From Caldilineae bacterium (GTDB lineage Bacteria > Chloroflexota > Anaerolineae > Epilineales > Epilineaceae): a stretch of 64,000 bases of DNA. This document shows positions 57,023-64,000 of this stretch, piece by piece (position 1 is the first letter of the stretch; each line of letters begins with the position of its first letter). Under the pieces are notes generated by a model, which saw only the letters and a program-made list of their open reading frames with translations, ran no database searches and was not told where the DNA came from. The position numbers and the translations under genes were made by a program. The stretch covers positions 1 to 64,000 of the forward strand of contig JACKBJ010000012.1 of the NCBI GenBank assembly GCA_020634625.1, written 5' to 3'.

Positions 57023-58504
57023 ATGTTCGGTCTCGATAGCAGCGCCTGGACCTGGATCGTGTTCGGCGCCGAGTTGGCCTTGCGCCTGATCCTGGGCTTG
57101 CGCGTGCTGATGCGCCGGCTCGATACGGGCGTCACGCTGGGCTGGCTCCTGCTCATCCTGTCGACGCCCTTCGTCGGCGCCGGGCTCTACCTGCTGGTCG
57201 GCGAGAGCCGGCTCGGGCGCCGGCGCGCGGCGCGCGAGGCCGAGGTCGAGTCGGCCTACCGGCAGTACCTGGCCATCCATGCCCTGCGCAGCCAGTCGCA
57301 GCAGCTGACCCTGCCCCGCGCCGTCGACCGGCTGGCGACCCATGCCGAGGCCATCGGCGGGTTCCCGGCGCTGGGCGGCAACGCCTTCGAGCTGCTCGAC
57401 GACAGCCTGGAGGTGCTGCGCCGCCTGGCCGAGGACATCGACGCGGCCGAGCAGAGCGTGCACCTGCTGTTCTACATCTGGATGCCGGGCGGAGACGCCG
57501 ATCGGGTGGTCGAGGCCCTGATTCGCGCCGCGGGCCGCGGCCGGCGCTGCCGCCTGGCCCTGGACGCGGTGGGCAGCCGGCCCTTCCTGGCCAGCCCACA
57601 GGCCGCCCGGCTGCGCGAGGCGGGCGTCACCCTGGTCCCGATCCTGCCGGTGGGCCTGCTGCGCCTGCTCTTCGTCCGCGCCGACCACCGCAACCACCGC
57701 AAGATCGCGGTCATCGACGGCCGGCTGGCCTACACCGGCAGCATGAACCTGGCCGACCCACGCTACTTCAAGCAGGACTCGGGCCGCTTCGCCCCCTGGG
57801 TCGACGCCATGCTGCGCCTCGAGGGCCCGGTGGCCGAGCAGCTGAACCTGCTCTTCCTGCACGACTGGGAGCTCGAGACCGGCTTCGGCCTGGGCCTGGA
57901 GGAGCTGCCGGCGCTCTTCGAGGCCACCGGGCTGGTCAGCCCGCTCGACCGGGGCAGGTCGGTGGCGCAGCTCCTGCCCTCCGGCCCGGGCCTGCGCAGC
58001 GGCGTGGTCCACGAGCTGCTCCTGGCCCAGATCTACGCCGCCCGCGACGAGATCCTGATCACCACGCCCTACTTCGCGCCCGACAGCAGCCTGACCCTGG
58101 CCCTGACCTCGGCCGCCCACCGCGGCGTGCGCTTGCGCATCCTGCTGCCCGAGCAGGTCGACTCGCGCATGGTCGACCTGGCCGGCCGGGCCGCCTTCGA
58201 CGAGCTGATGGAGGCCGGCGCCGAGATCCACCGCTTCCAAGGCGGCCTGCTGCACACCAAGGCGATCACGGTCGACGGCCGGATCGCGCTCTTCGGCACC
58301 GCCAACCTCGACGCGCGCAGCTTCTGGCTGAACTTCGAGCTGATGCTGCAGATCCTCGATACCGAGGTGGCCGGCCAGATCCGTGCCCTGCAGCTGCGCT
58401 ACCTCAAGCGCGCGCCCCGCCTCGACGCCGAGACCTGGTACCGACGGCGCTTCCGGACCCGCCTGGCCGAGGAGCTGGCGCAGCTCTTCTCGCCCCTGCT
58501 CTGA
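57023..58504 (+). CDS. cls: Cardiolipin synthase (phospholipase D family)
   Basis: A 493-residue membrane protein that condenses phosphatidylglycerol to cardiolipin. Two N-terminal hydrophobic helices (about 5-25, 35-55), then two PLD domains with HKD motifs: HRKIAVIDG at about 225 (HxKxxxxD) and HTKAITVDG at about 411, each followed by GSMN / GTANLD. Length and layout match the ClsA type. GAGGTGA precedes ATG 57023. TAGAAT at 56960-56965 is a plausible -10. Ends in FSPLL, the usual C-terminal hydrophobic end. Single-gene unit. Confidence 0.93.
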   Translation: MFGLDSSAWTWIVFGAELALRLILGLRVLMRRLDTGVTLGWLLLILSTPFVGAGLYLLVGESRLGRRRAAREAEVESAYRQYLAIHALRSQSQQLTLPRAVDRLATHAEAIGGFPALGGNAFELLDDSLEVLRRLAEDIDAAEQSVHLLFYIWMPGGDADRVVEALIRAAGRGRRCRLALDAVGSRPFLASPQAARLREAGVTLVPILPVGLLRLLFVRADHRNHRKIAVIDGRLAYTGSMNLADPRYFKQDSGRFAPWVDAMLRLEGPVAEQLNLLFLHDWELETGFGLGLEELPALFEATGLVSPLDRGRSVAQLLPSGPGLRSGVVHELLLAQIYAARDEILITTPYFAPDSSLTLALTSAAHRGVRLRILLPEQVDSRMVDLAGRAAFDELMEAGAEIHRFQGGLLHTKAITVDGRIALFGTANLDARSFWLNFELMLQILDTEVAGQIRALQLRYLKRAPRLDAETWYRRRFRTRLAEELAQLFSPLL

Positions 58505-58650
58505 GGCGCGCCCGAAGCCGCGGGACCTCGGCCGCCGCCCGGCGAGCGCGGGCCGCACCGGGCCAGCCGCCGCGCCTCCTATGAAACTCGCCCGCGCCAC
58601 GAACCGGTTTCGATCCGTGGAGGTGCGCCGAGTTCCGGCGCATGGCGAAC

Positions 58651-59775
58651 TCAGTTGGCCTGGTAGTCCTCGAAGGGCAGCTCGTAGCGCCGGGCGGGGA
58701 TGCTGCCCAGCTGCGCAGGCCAGCGGCCGGTCAGGTGCCGCATCACGCGGCCGACGTGCACGTGGCTGGTCTCGATGAAGACCCGGTAGCGCAGCTGGGT
58801 GCCGGCGATGGCCGTGCCGATCACGTGGATGCCCGGCACCTCGCTCTCCATCGTCTCCGGGTCGACCACCGGCGCGCGCTGCGGGCCGGCCAGCCGGACG
58901 CCGGCCAGCTCGAAGATCCTGGGGCTGGCCACGAAGCCGGTGGCCAGCAGGACGAAGTCGGCGGCCTGCTCGATGGGCCGGGCGCCCGCGAGCGGCCGGC
59001 CTTCGGCGTCGGTCGGCGCCAGAAGGACCCGGCCCGGCTCGATGGCGATCGGGGCCGTCGCCGGCAGGAAGCCGATCGTGCCGGCGCGCACCTGGGCTTC
59101 GAAGTCGGGCAGCAGGTGCGGCTTGACCCGCTGGCCGTCCAGCGCCGCCCGGCGGTAGGACAGGCTCACCCGAGCGCCAGCGCGCCAGGCGCGCAGGGCG
59201 GCCTCCACGGCCGAGTTCTTGCCGCCGACCACGAGCAGCCGGGTCCGGAAGTAGTCGTGCGGGTCGCGGAAGTAGTGCGTGACCTGCGGCAGGTCCTCGC
59301 CCGGGATGCCCAGCCGGGCCGGGGCGGCCATGTCGCCGGTGGCCAGGACGATCCGGCGGCAGCGCCAGACCCGGCCGCCGCCGGCGATCGGCTCCGTGCG
59401 GACCCGGAAACCCCCGCCCTCGGCCAGGCGCTCGATGCCCACGACCGGCTCGTAGACCCGCAGATCCAGGTCGAACTGCTCGACCACCGCCCGCAGGTAG
59501 GCCAGGTACTCCTCGCCGGTGATATGGCCCTGGTGGCCGTTCTGGATCGGCACGCCGGCGATGGCCAGCCGCTCGGAGCTGCTGAAGAAGGGCGTGTTGC
59601 GCGGCCACCAGGCGATGGTGTGCCCGACCTGCCGGGCCTCGAGCAGCACGGAGGAGACGCCCTCGCGCGCCAGGGCCACCGCCATCTCGACGCCGATCGG
59701 GCCGGCCCCGATGACGACGACCTCGCGCTCGCAGCGCGCCTCGCCGGCCTCGGCCACCGCCGGATCCCCGTCCAT
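58651..59775 (-). CDS. YpdA-like FAD/NAD(P) oxidoreductase
   Basis: A 374-residue flavoprotein. VVVIGAGPIGVEMAVALAREG near the N-terminus is the FAD dinucleotide-binding GxGxxG; LLVVGGKNSAVEAALRAWRAG near 200 is the NADPH-binding repeat; VLLATGF precedes the C-terminal GIHVIGTAIAGTQ FAD site. It lacks the CxxC redox pair of thioredoxin reductases. This is the layout of YpdA (Bdr) bacillithiol-disulfide reductase relatives. GAGGAGG five bases before ATG 59775. It lies 26 bases after the PIG-L deacetylase gene, so the pair is an operon. A role in a bacillithiol-like thiol system is inferred from both families. Confidence 0.82.
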   Translation of the reverse strand: MDGDPAVAEAGEARCEREVVVIGAGPIGVEMAVALAREGVSSVLLEARQVGHTIAWWPRNTPFFSSSERLAIAGVPIQNGHQGHITGEEYLAYLRAVVEQFDLDLRVYEPVVGIERLAEGGGFRVRTEPIAGGGRVWRCRRIVLATGDMAAPARLGIPGEDLPQVTHYFRDPHDYFRTRLLVVGGKNSAVEAALRAWRAGARVSLSYRRAALDGQRVKPHLLPDFEAQVRAGTIGFLPATAPIAIEPGRVLLAPTDAEGRPLAGARPIEQAADFVLLATGFVASPRIFELAGVRLAGPQRAPVVDPETMESEVPGIHVIGTAIAGTQLRYRVFIETSHVHVGRVMRHLTGRWPAQLGSIPARRYELPFEDYQAN

Positions 59776-59801
59776 CGCGCCCTCCTCGGCCCCGCTCGGT
59801 C

Positions 59802-60557
59802 CTACCAGCGCTCGCCCTTGAGCTTCTCCCAGTCCTCGTCCGAGACCAGGCTGACCACGCGCCAGCCCTCGCCGAGCTCGAAGGGCTGGTCCTCGGCCGC
59901 CTTGGCCGCCCACTCGCGCAGCATCGGCTCGGGGTCCCAGTCGCCCAGCTGGCTGACGTGCTGGCGCAGCGCGGCGATCTTGCGGTCGAAGACCGGGCTG
60001 ATGTCGACCACCTGGTCCGAGTGGTTGCTGCCCGGACCGCGGACGAAGACCTTGCGCACCTTGTGGGCCCGCAGGCCCTCGGCCGCCAGCTCCTCGAAGA
60101 GGTGCGGCTGGCCGGCGGCCGGGAAGACGGCGTCGATGGCCGCTCCCGATGCGGCCCGGTGGTCGGGGTGGTTGATGTAGCCCTCGTTGACCCAGACCAC
60201 GGTCGGGTCGCCGGTCAGCACGACCTCCGGCCGGTGCTTGCGGATCTCGCGCACCAGGCGCTTGCGCAGCTCCATCGTGTTCTCGAGCATGCCGTCCGGC
60301 TCGCGCAGGAAGACGACCTCGGTCACGCCGACCTCGGCCGCCGCCGCGCGCTGCTCGCGCTCGCGGATGGCCATGGCCTGCTCCTTGGTCATGTCCTTCT
60401 CGGCGATGCCGACCTCGCCGCTGGTGCAGAGCACGTAGACCATGCGGCAGCCGGCCTGGACCCAGGCCGCGGCGGTGCCGGCGGTGCCGAACTCGATGTC
60501 GTCGGGATGGGCCACGATGGCCATGGCGCTCTCGGGCACGTAGGGCGTCTCGCTCAC
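59802..60557 (-). CDS. PIG-L family N-acetylglucosaminyl deacetylase (BshB/MshB-like)
   Basis: A 251-residue zinc hydrolase. AIVAHPDDIEFGTAGT places AHPDD at 16-20 (zinc ligands His and Asp, base Asp), and NHPDHRA near 130 supplies the other His ligand. Family members remove acetyl from GlcNAc-linked substrates in bacillithiol (BshB), mycothiol (MshB/Mca) or other pathways. The longer C-terminal half (about 170-251) is more like Mca/LmbE-type amidases. GTG 60557 follows GAGGAG at good spacing. First gene of a two-gene operon with the YpdA-like reductase, which supports a thiol-pathway role. Confidence 0.87.
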   Translation of the reverse strand: MSETPYVPESAMAIVAHPDDIEFGTAGTAAAWVQAGCRMVYVLCTSGEVGIAEKDMTKEQAMAIREREQRAAAAEVGVTEVVFLREPDGMLENTMELRKRLVREIRKHRPEVVLTGDPTVVWVNEGYINHPDHRAASGAAIDAVFPAAGQPHLFEELAAEGLRAHKVRKVFVRGPGSNHSDQVVDISPVFDRKIAALRQHVSQLGDWDPEPMLREWAAKAAEDQPFELGEGWRVVSLVSDEDWEKLKGERW

Positions 60558-60670
60558 GCATCACTCCTCTAGGGAATCGGACGGCTTCGGGCTGGCCGCG
60601 AGGGCTGATTGTAGCGAAGTCGGCGGGCCCTGGCCGGGTCGGCACCGTGCCGGGCCGGGCCTCCAGGCCG

Positions 60671-60699
60671 TTGAGCACGCTGCCGCCGCATGCTATGAT
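60671..60699 (+). promoter_or_regulatory. Promoter of the DksA/TraR-like gene
   Basis: TTGAGC (60671-60676), a 17-base spacer, TATGAT (60694-60699): near consensus, 38 bases before ATG 60738. Confidence 0.7.
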
Positions 60700-60737
60700 C
60701 GAGCGTTGGAATGCGCCGCCCACCGGGAGAGCCAGGC

Positions 60738-61064
60738 ATGCCCACGCATCGCACGCGCCGCATCGTCGAGATCCTCAAGCAGGAGCTGGTCGAGGCCCGC
60801 AAGGAGCTCGAGGACTACCAGGCCCAGGCCGAGCAACCCGACTTCGAGATGGGCGATGCCGAGGGCTACAGCACCTGGCAGGCGGCGGTGGCGCTGCAGG
60901 GCCACCTCGAGCAGGAGGTCGAGGAGATCGAGCGCGCGCTCGATCGGGCCGAGCAGGGGCTCTACGGCACCTGCGAAGCCTGTGGCGAAGCCATCGGCGC
61001 GGCACGCCTGCACGCCCTGCCCTACACCACGCTCTGCGTGCGCTGCGCCGCCAAGACCGCGTAG
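60738..61064 (+). CDS. TraR/DksA C4-type zinc-finger protein
   Basis: A 108-residue protein: N-terminal coiled-coil helices (about 5-75: LKQELVEARKELEDYQAQAE, HLEQEVEEIERALDR) and a C-terminal C4 zinc finger GTCEACGEAIGAARLHALPY then LCVRCA. Members insert a coiled-coil into the RNA polymerase secondary channel; short ones of this size are often called TraR/DksA-like and may not act as full DksA. The ATG at 60738 with GGAGA upstream is preferred to one at 60711, which lies only 11 bases after the -10. Convergent with the lipoprotein gene; a GC hairpin (61070-61092) lies between them. Confidence 0.88.
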   Translation: MPTHRTRRIVEILKQELVEARKELEDYQAQAEQPDFEMGDAEGYSTWQAAVALQGHLEQEVEEIERALDRAEQGLYGTCEACGEAIGAARLHALPYTTLCVRCAAKTA

Positions 61065-61143
61065 TCCGCCGGCCCGTTTCGCGATCGGGCCGCAGGCGAC
61101 CGAGCCCTCGCCGTCTCGGCCCCGCGGCGGTCCGGACGCAGGC

Positions 61144-62604
61144 TCAGCCGTCGGCGTGCCCGGCCGCCCGATCGGCCAGGGCCCGCGCGAAGGCCTCGTC
61201 GGGCAGCTGCTCCGCCGCCAGCTCGAGCGCGTCGCGCGCCACCGGGTCGCCGGGCTGCGCCGTCCAGCGCGACCATCCGCGCAGCAGGTGGACGATCCCG
61301 GACTCGGCCCAGCCGGGCTCCGCCTCGGCATAGGCCAGGGCCGCGTCGGTCGCGGTCTCGATCCGCGCGCGCAGCTCCGACTCCCAGCCCGGCTCCAGGA
61401 GCGGCGGCGCCCCGCTCAGCAGGGCCGCCGGGTCCTCGGCGCGCAGCATCGCCAGGACCGCCGCGTAGTCGCCGTAGAAGACGGCATGCAGCAGCCGTCC
61501 GGCCGGCGAGACCTCGCGGGTCGCGATCTCGGCCCGCGCCTCGGCCGTCCGGCGGATCCAGCGGGCATGCGCGTCGAGCGTGGGCTCGCCGAAGCCATCG
61601 GGGGCCTCGGCCTCGGCGCGGTCCAGGGCCGCCAGCGCGTCCTTCCAGAGCCCGGCCTCGGCCAGCCGCGAGGCCGGCGCGAGCGGCGCGCTGCGCGCGG
61701 CCGGCAGGGCGCGCAGCGCCTCGATCGTGCCCACCGGCAGGAAGGCGTCGGCGCCCGCATCCCAGGTCAGGAAACGGAAGGCGGCCTCGGCCACGCCGCA
61801 GGCCCGGCAGAAGACGTAGCCGTCGGTCTCGTCCAGCACGAGCTCGGGTCGCCCGTCACCGTCGAGGTCCTCGAGGGTGGTGCTGCCGGGGAAGGCCTCG
61901 AGGCGCGCGAAGCGCGGTTGCAGGCGATCCTCCGCGATGTCCAGGAGCAGGAAGGCGCCGCCGTTGGCGCCCCAGCCGCCGCGCAGAACGATCCAAGCCG
62001 GCCCGGGCCCGCCGGCCACCGGCCCGACGTCCTGCTCCAGGAAGAAGGGAAAGGCGCCGGCCGGCTCGCCGGGGGCGCTGGCGGCCTCGCCCGTCGGCAG
62101 CAGACGCTCGTCGAGGCTCAGCTGGTCCAGCTTGCGCCAGCCCTCGCCCTGGCGCGCGTAGAGCGCCAGGGCATGCGGCATCCCGGCCGGACCGGTGCTC
62201 CAGGCCAGGGCGCGCGCCTCGGGCTGGTCCAGGGCCAGCCAGCCGGCCCCGGCGAAGCCGAGGCCATCGGTCTCGTCGCTGGCCAGGGGCAGGCCCAGCA
62301 GCGCCGCGTCCGGCGCCGCGTCCGGCGCCAGCGCGAGCGTCTCGGCCAGCGTCGGCGCCGGGGGATCGGGCGGCAGCAGCGCGGCGGACGGGTCCGGCGT
62401 CTCGGCCGCCTCCGCTCCCGCGGCGGTCGGCATGCCGCTCGGGCCGGATCCTGCCGACGCCGCGCCCGAGACGGGCGCGGCGTCGATCGCCGTCGCCGTC
62501 GTCGAGACCTCGGGCGGCCGGCAGGACAGGACCTGCGGCGCCAGGGCCAGCGCGAGCAGCAGGGCTCGGATCGCGGATCGGCGCGGGCTCGAGAACGGAT
62601 GCAT
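61144..62604 (-). CDS. Putative lipoprotein with FG-GAP-like segment
   Basis: A 486-residue exported protein. Signal peptide with VLSC lipobox near residue 28, then a Pro/Ala/Ser/Thr linker to about 90. The central region has Gly/Asp-rich strands including LEDLDGDGRPELVLDETDGY (FG-GAP/VCBS-like calcium-binding turn) and CRACG. The C-terminal third is helical and Ala-rich. The ATG at 62604 has CAGGAG six bases upstream; an ATG at 62652 touching the ileS stop lacks a ribosome site. Same strand and 47 bases after ileS. Function unknown. Confidence 0.7.
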   Translation of the reverse strand: MHPFSSPRRSAIRALLLALALAPQVLSCRPPEVSTTATAIDAAPVSGAASAGSGPSGMPTAAGAEAAETPDPSAALLPPDPPAPTLAETLALAPDAAPDAALLGLPLASDETDGLGFAGAGWLALDQPEARALAWSTGPAGMPHALALYARQGEGWRKLDQLSLDERLLPTGEAASAPGEPAGAFPFFLEQDVGPVAGGPGPAWIVLRGGWGANGGAFLLLDIAEDRLQPRFARLEAFPGSTTLEDLDGDGRPELVLDETDGYVFCRACGVAEAAFRFLTWDAGADAFLPVGTIEALRALPAARSAPLAPASRLAEAGLWKDALAALDRAEAEAPDGFGEPTLDAHARWIRRTAEARAEIATREVSPAGRLLHAVFYGDYAAVLAMLRAEDPAALLSGAPPLLEPGWESELRARIETATDAALAYAEAEPGWAESGIVHLLRGWSRWTAQPGDPVARDALELAAEQLPDEAFARALADRAAGHADG

Positions 62605-62651
62605 GCGGGGCTCCTGGAACGGGTCGCGGCGCGGATTGGGCGCGGACGGCA

Positions 62652-64000
62652 TCAGAGGGCGCGCTTCAGGCCGAGGCGTACCGCGTGGCCCTCGATCTCC
62701 AGCTCGACGCTGCCCTCGGCGTCCTCGGCCGGTGGGCCGAAGTCCAGCGCCAGGGCCAGGGCCTCGCCGCAGATGAAGTCGCGCCAGTCCCGGGCGGCCT
62801 CCAGGACGGCCGGCGGGCCGTCCACCGTCAACGCGATGCGGTCCGAGATGTCCAGGCCCGAGTCCTTGCGCAGGCTCTGCACCTGGCGCAACAGGTCGCG
62901 CGCCAGGCCCTCGGCCAGGAGCGCCGAGCTCAGCTCGGTGACCAGGCCGACCACGTAGCCCTCGCCCTCGGCCGTGGCCAGGCCCTCGCGGGCGCTGGCC
63001 ATGACCTCGATCTCGTCGGGCTCCAGGACCAGGGGCTCGCCGGCCACCTCGAGCGTCACCGGACGGCCGGCGTTCACCGCGGCCGCCACGGCGCCCGCGT
63101 CGGCCGCCTCCAGCGCCTGCTTGATGGCCGGCAAGCGCTGGCCATGCTTGGGGCCGAGCTTGGGCAGCACCGGGCGCAGGCTGTAGCTGACCAGCGCGCC
63201 CTCCTCGGTCAGCACCTCCAGCGCCTTGACGTTCAGCTCCTCGCGCAGGTGCTCGCCCAGGCGCTCGATCGCCTGCGCCTCCTCCTCGCCGCGCAGCGCC
63301 AGCATGGCCTTGGCCAAGGGCTGGCGCAGCTTCAGGTCGGCGGCCGAGCGCGCCGCCCGGCCCAGGGCCGTCAGGCGCAGCACCAGGCCCATCTGCGCCA
63401 GCAGCACGGCGTCGTCCGCGTCCGGCGCGGGCGCTTGCGGCCAGCGGCAATGGTGCACGCTCTCCGGCGCCGCGGCGTCCAGGCCGCGCACCAGGTTCTG
63501 GTACAGGTCCTCGGCGGTGAATGGCAGCATCGGCGCCAGCAGGCGCGTCAGGGTCACCAGCACCTCGTAGAGCGTGTCCAGGGCGGCCGGGTCGCCCTCC
63601 CAGAAGCGGCGGCGCGAGCGCCGCACGTACCAGTTCGAGAGCTCCTCGACGAAGGCCTCGATGGCCTGCGTGGCGCGCAGCCCGTCGAAGTCGGCCATGC
63701 GCTCGCCCACCTCGCGCACCGTGGCGTGCAGGCGCAGGTGGATCCAGCGGTCGAGCTGGGCCCCGGCCGGGTCGCCGGCGATCGGGACCGCCGCGCCGGG
63801 CGCCGCGTCGTCCCAGGCGGCCGCCGGCGTCCAGCCCTCGGCCAGGTTGGCATACTGCACGAAGAAGCCGTAGACGTTCCAGAGCGGGATCAGGAAGCGC
63901 CGGCGCACCTCGCCGCCCGGCCCGTAGCCGAAGTTCAGGTCGACCTCCGGCTTGTGGGCCAGGTACATCCAGCGCATGACGTCGGCGCCCATGGTGTCGG
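62652..64000 (-). CDS. ileS: Isoleucyl-tRNA synthetase, C-terminal part (runs off right edge)
   Basis: The window holds the last 449 codons or so of IleS, which charges tRNA-Ile. Seen are DTMGADVMRWMYLA right after where the KMSKS loop would be (off the edge), the anticodon-binding helical domain (LIPLWNVYGFFVQYA, WIHLRLHATV, NWYVRRSRRRFWEG, LPFTAEDLYQNLV), and the C-terminal extension LRKDSGLDISDRI typical of the type 2 / eukaryote-like IleS forms. No C-terminal zinc Cys cluster is visible. The N-terminal Rossmann and editing domains lie outside. Stop TGA at 62652-62654. Confidence 0.95.
   Translation of the reverse strand, partial: DTMGADVMRWMYLAHKPEVDLNFGYGPGGEVRRRFLIPLWNVYGFFVQYANLAEGWTPAAAWDDAAPGAAVPIAGDPAGAQLDRWIHLRLHATVREVGERMADFDGLRATQAIEAFVEELSNWYVRRSRRRFWEGDPAALDTLYEVLVTLTRLLAPMLPFTAEDLYQNLVRGLDAAAPESVHHCRWPQAPAPDADDAVLLAQMGLVLRLTALGRAARSAADLKLRQPLAKAMLALRGEEEAQAIERLGEHLREELNVKALEVLTEEGALVSYSLRPVLPKLGPKHGQRLPAIKQALEAADAGAVAAAVNAGRPVTLEVAGEPLVLEPDEIEVMASAREGLATAEGEGYVVGLVTELSSALLAEGLARDLLRQVQSLRKDSGLDISDRIALTVDGPPAVLEAARDWRDFICGEALALALDFGPPAEDAEGSVELEIEGHAVRLGLKRAL

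Noticed and set aside
61070..61092. Hairpin CGGCCCG / CGGGCCG between convergent genes as a terminator
   Set aside because: A stem is present but no T-run follows on either strand; too weak to call.

Overview
This is a 64 kb piece of a high-GC bacterial chromosome. It most likely comes from Chloroflexota (Anaerolineae-like). The basis is indirect: very GC-rich third codon positions, many exported proteins with Pro/Thr linkers ending in an aromatic/leucine-LPxL tail, large secreted multidomain proteins, and a family of NACHT proteins with formylglycine-generating-enzyme-like (FGE) C-termini. No rRNA or other phylogenetic marker is present, and the IleS gene is cut by the right edge.

Layout. 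1-17.2 kb is core and hypothetical material: a partial membrane protein, a DUF2200 protein, a four-gene divergent membrane/lipoprotein operon, a secreted beta-propeller, a TMEM175-type channel with a lipoprotein, a two-domain VOC dioxygenase, a DMT-family transporter and a DUF2272 exported protein. 17.2-22.5 kb is one 1755-residue secreted protein joining a sialate O-acetylesterase-type (SASA) domain, calcium-binding TSP3-like repeats, Fn3-like modules and an M60-type metallopeptidase. 22.5-33.3 kb holds three tandem paralogues, all on the minus strand, each with a class III nucleotide cyclase domain, a NACHT NTPase and an FGE-like C-type-lectin domain. 33.4-44.3 kb is an accretion island on a tRNA-Lys(UUU) gene: the intact tRNA is at the right edge and three 3'-half copies lie to its left. 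The copies bracket cassettes with a SnoaL-like protein, a nucleotidyltransferase pair, a serine hydrolase with a glycoside hydrolase, and a fourth cyclase-NACHT-FGE gene. Just downstream of that fourth gene is a truncated reverse transcriptase of the diversity-generating retroelement (DGR) type.

44.5-53.5 kb carries a peroxiredoxin followed by a run of secreted hydrolases: a jelly-roll protein, two beta-lactamase-fold serine hydrolases, and an S1 protease fused to a dead S1 copy. Two small conserved genes follow. 53.6-64 kb is housekeeping-like: a DEAD-box helicase, a redoxin whose active site carries an in-frame UGA (probable selenocysteine), a metallophosphoesterase, cardiolipin synthase, a probable low-molecular-weight-thiol pair (PIG-L deacetylase and YpdA-like flavoprotein), a DksA/TraR zinc-finger protein, a lipoprotein and IleS.

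The most interesting system is the four-member cyclase-NACHT-FGE family. Its last 38-56 residues align without gaps over a fixed scaffold (R-G-G-S-W ... R ... P ... R ... G-x-R-V), while the residues between differ almost completely. These are the positions DGRs diversify in FGE/C-type-lectin targets, and a DGR-type RT remnant sits next to one member. All four genes also share a fixed-spacing element directly before the start codon (ATGGCC-N13-TGCGGCATCATC-N6-ATG). My inference is a signalling or conflict sensor family with diversified recognition tips: ligand binding by the FGE-like domain, NACHT oligomerisation, cyclic-nucleotide output. No template repeat or intact RT is visible in the window.
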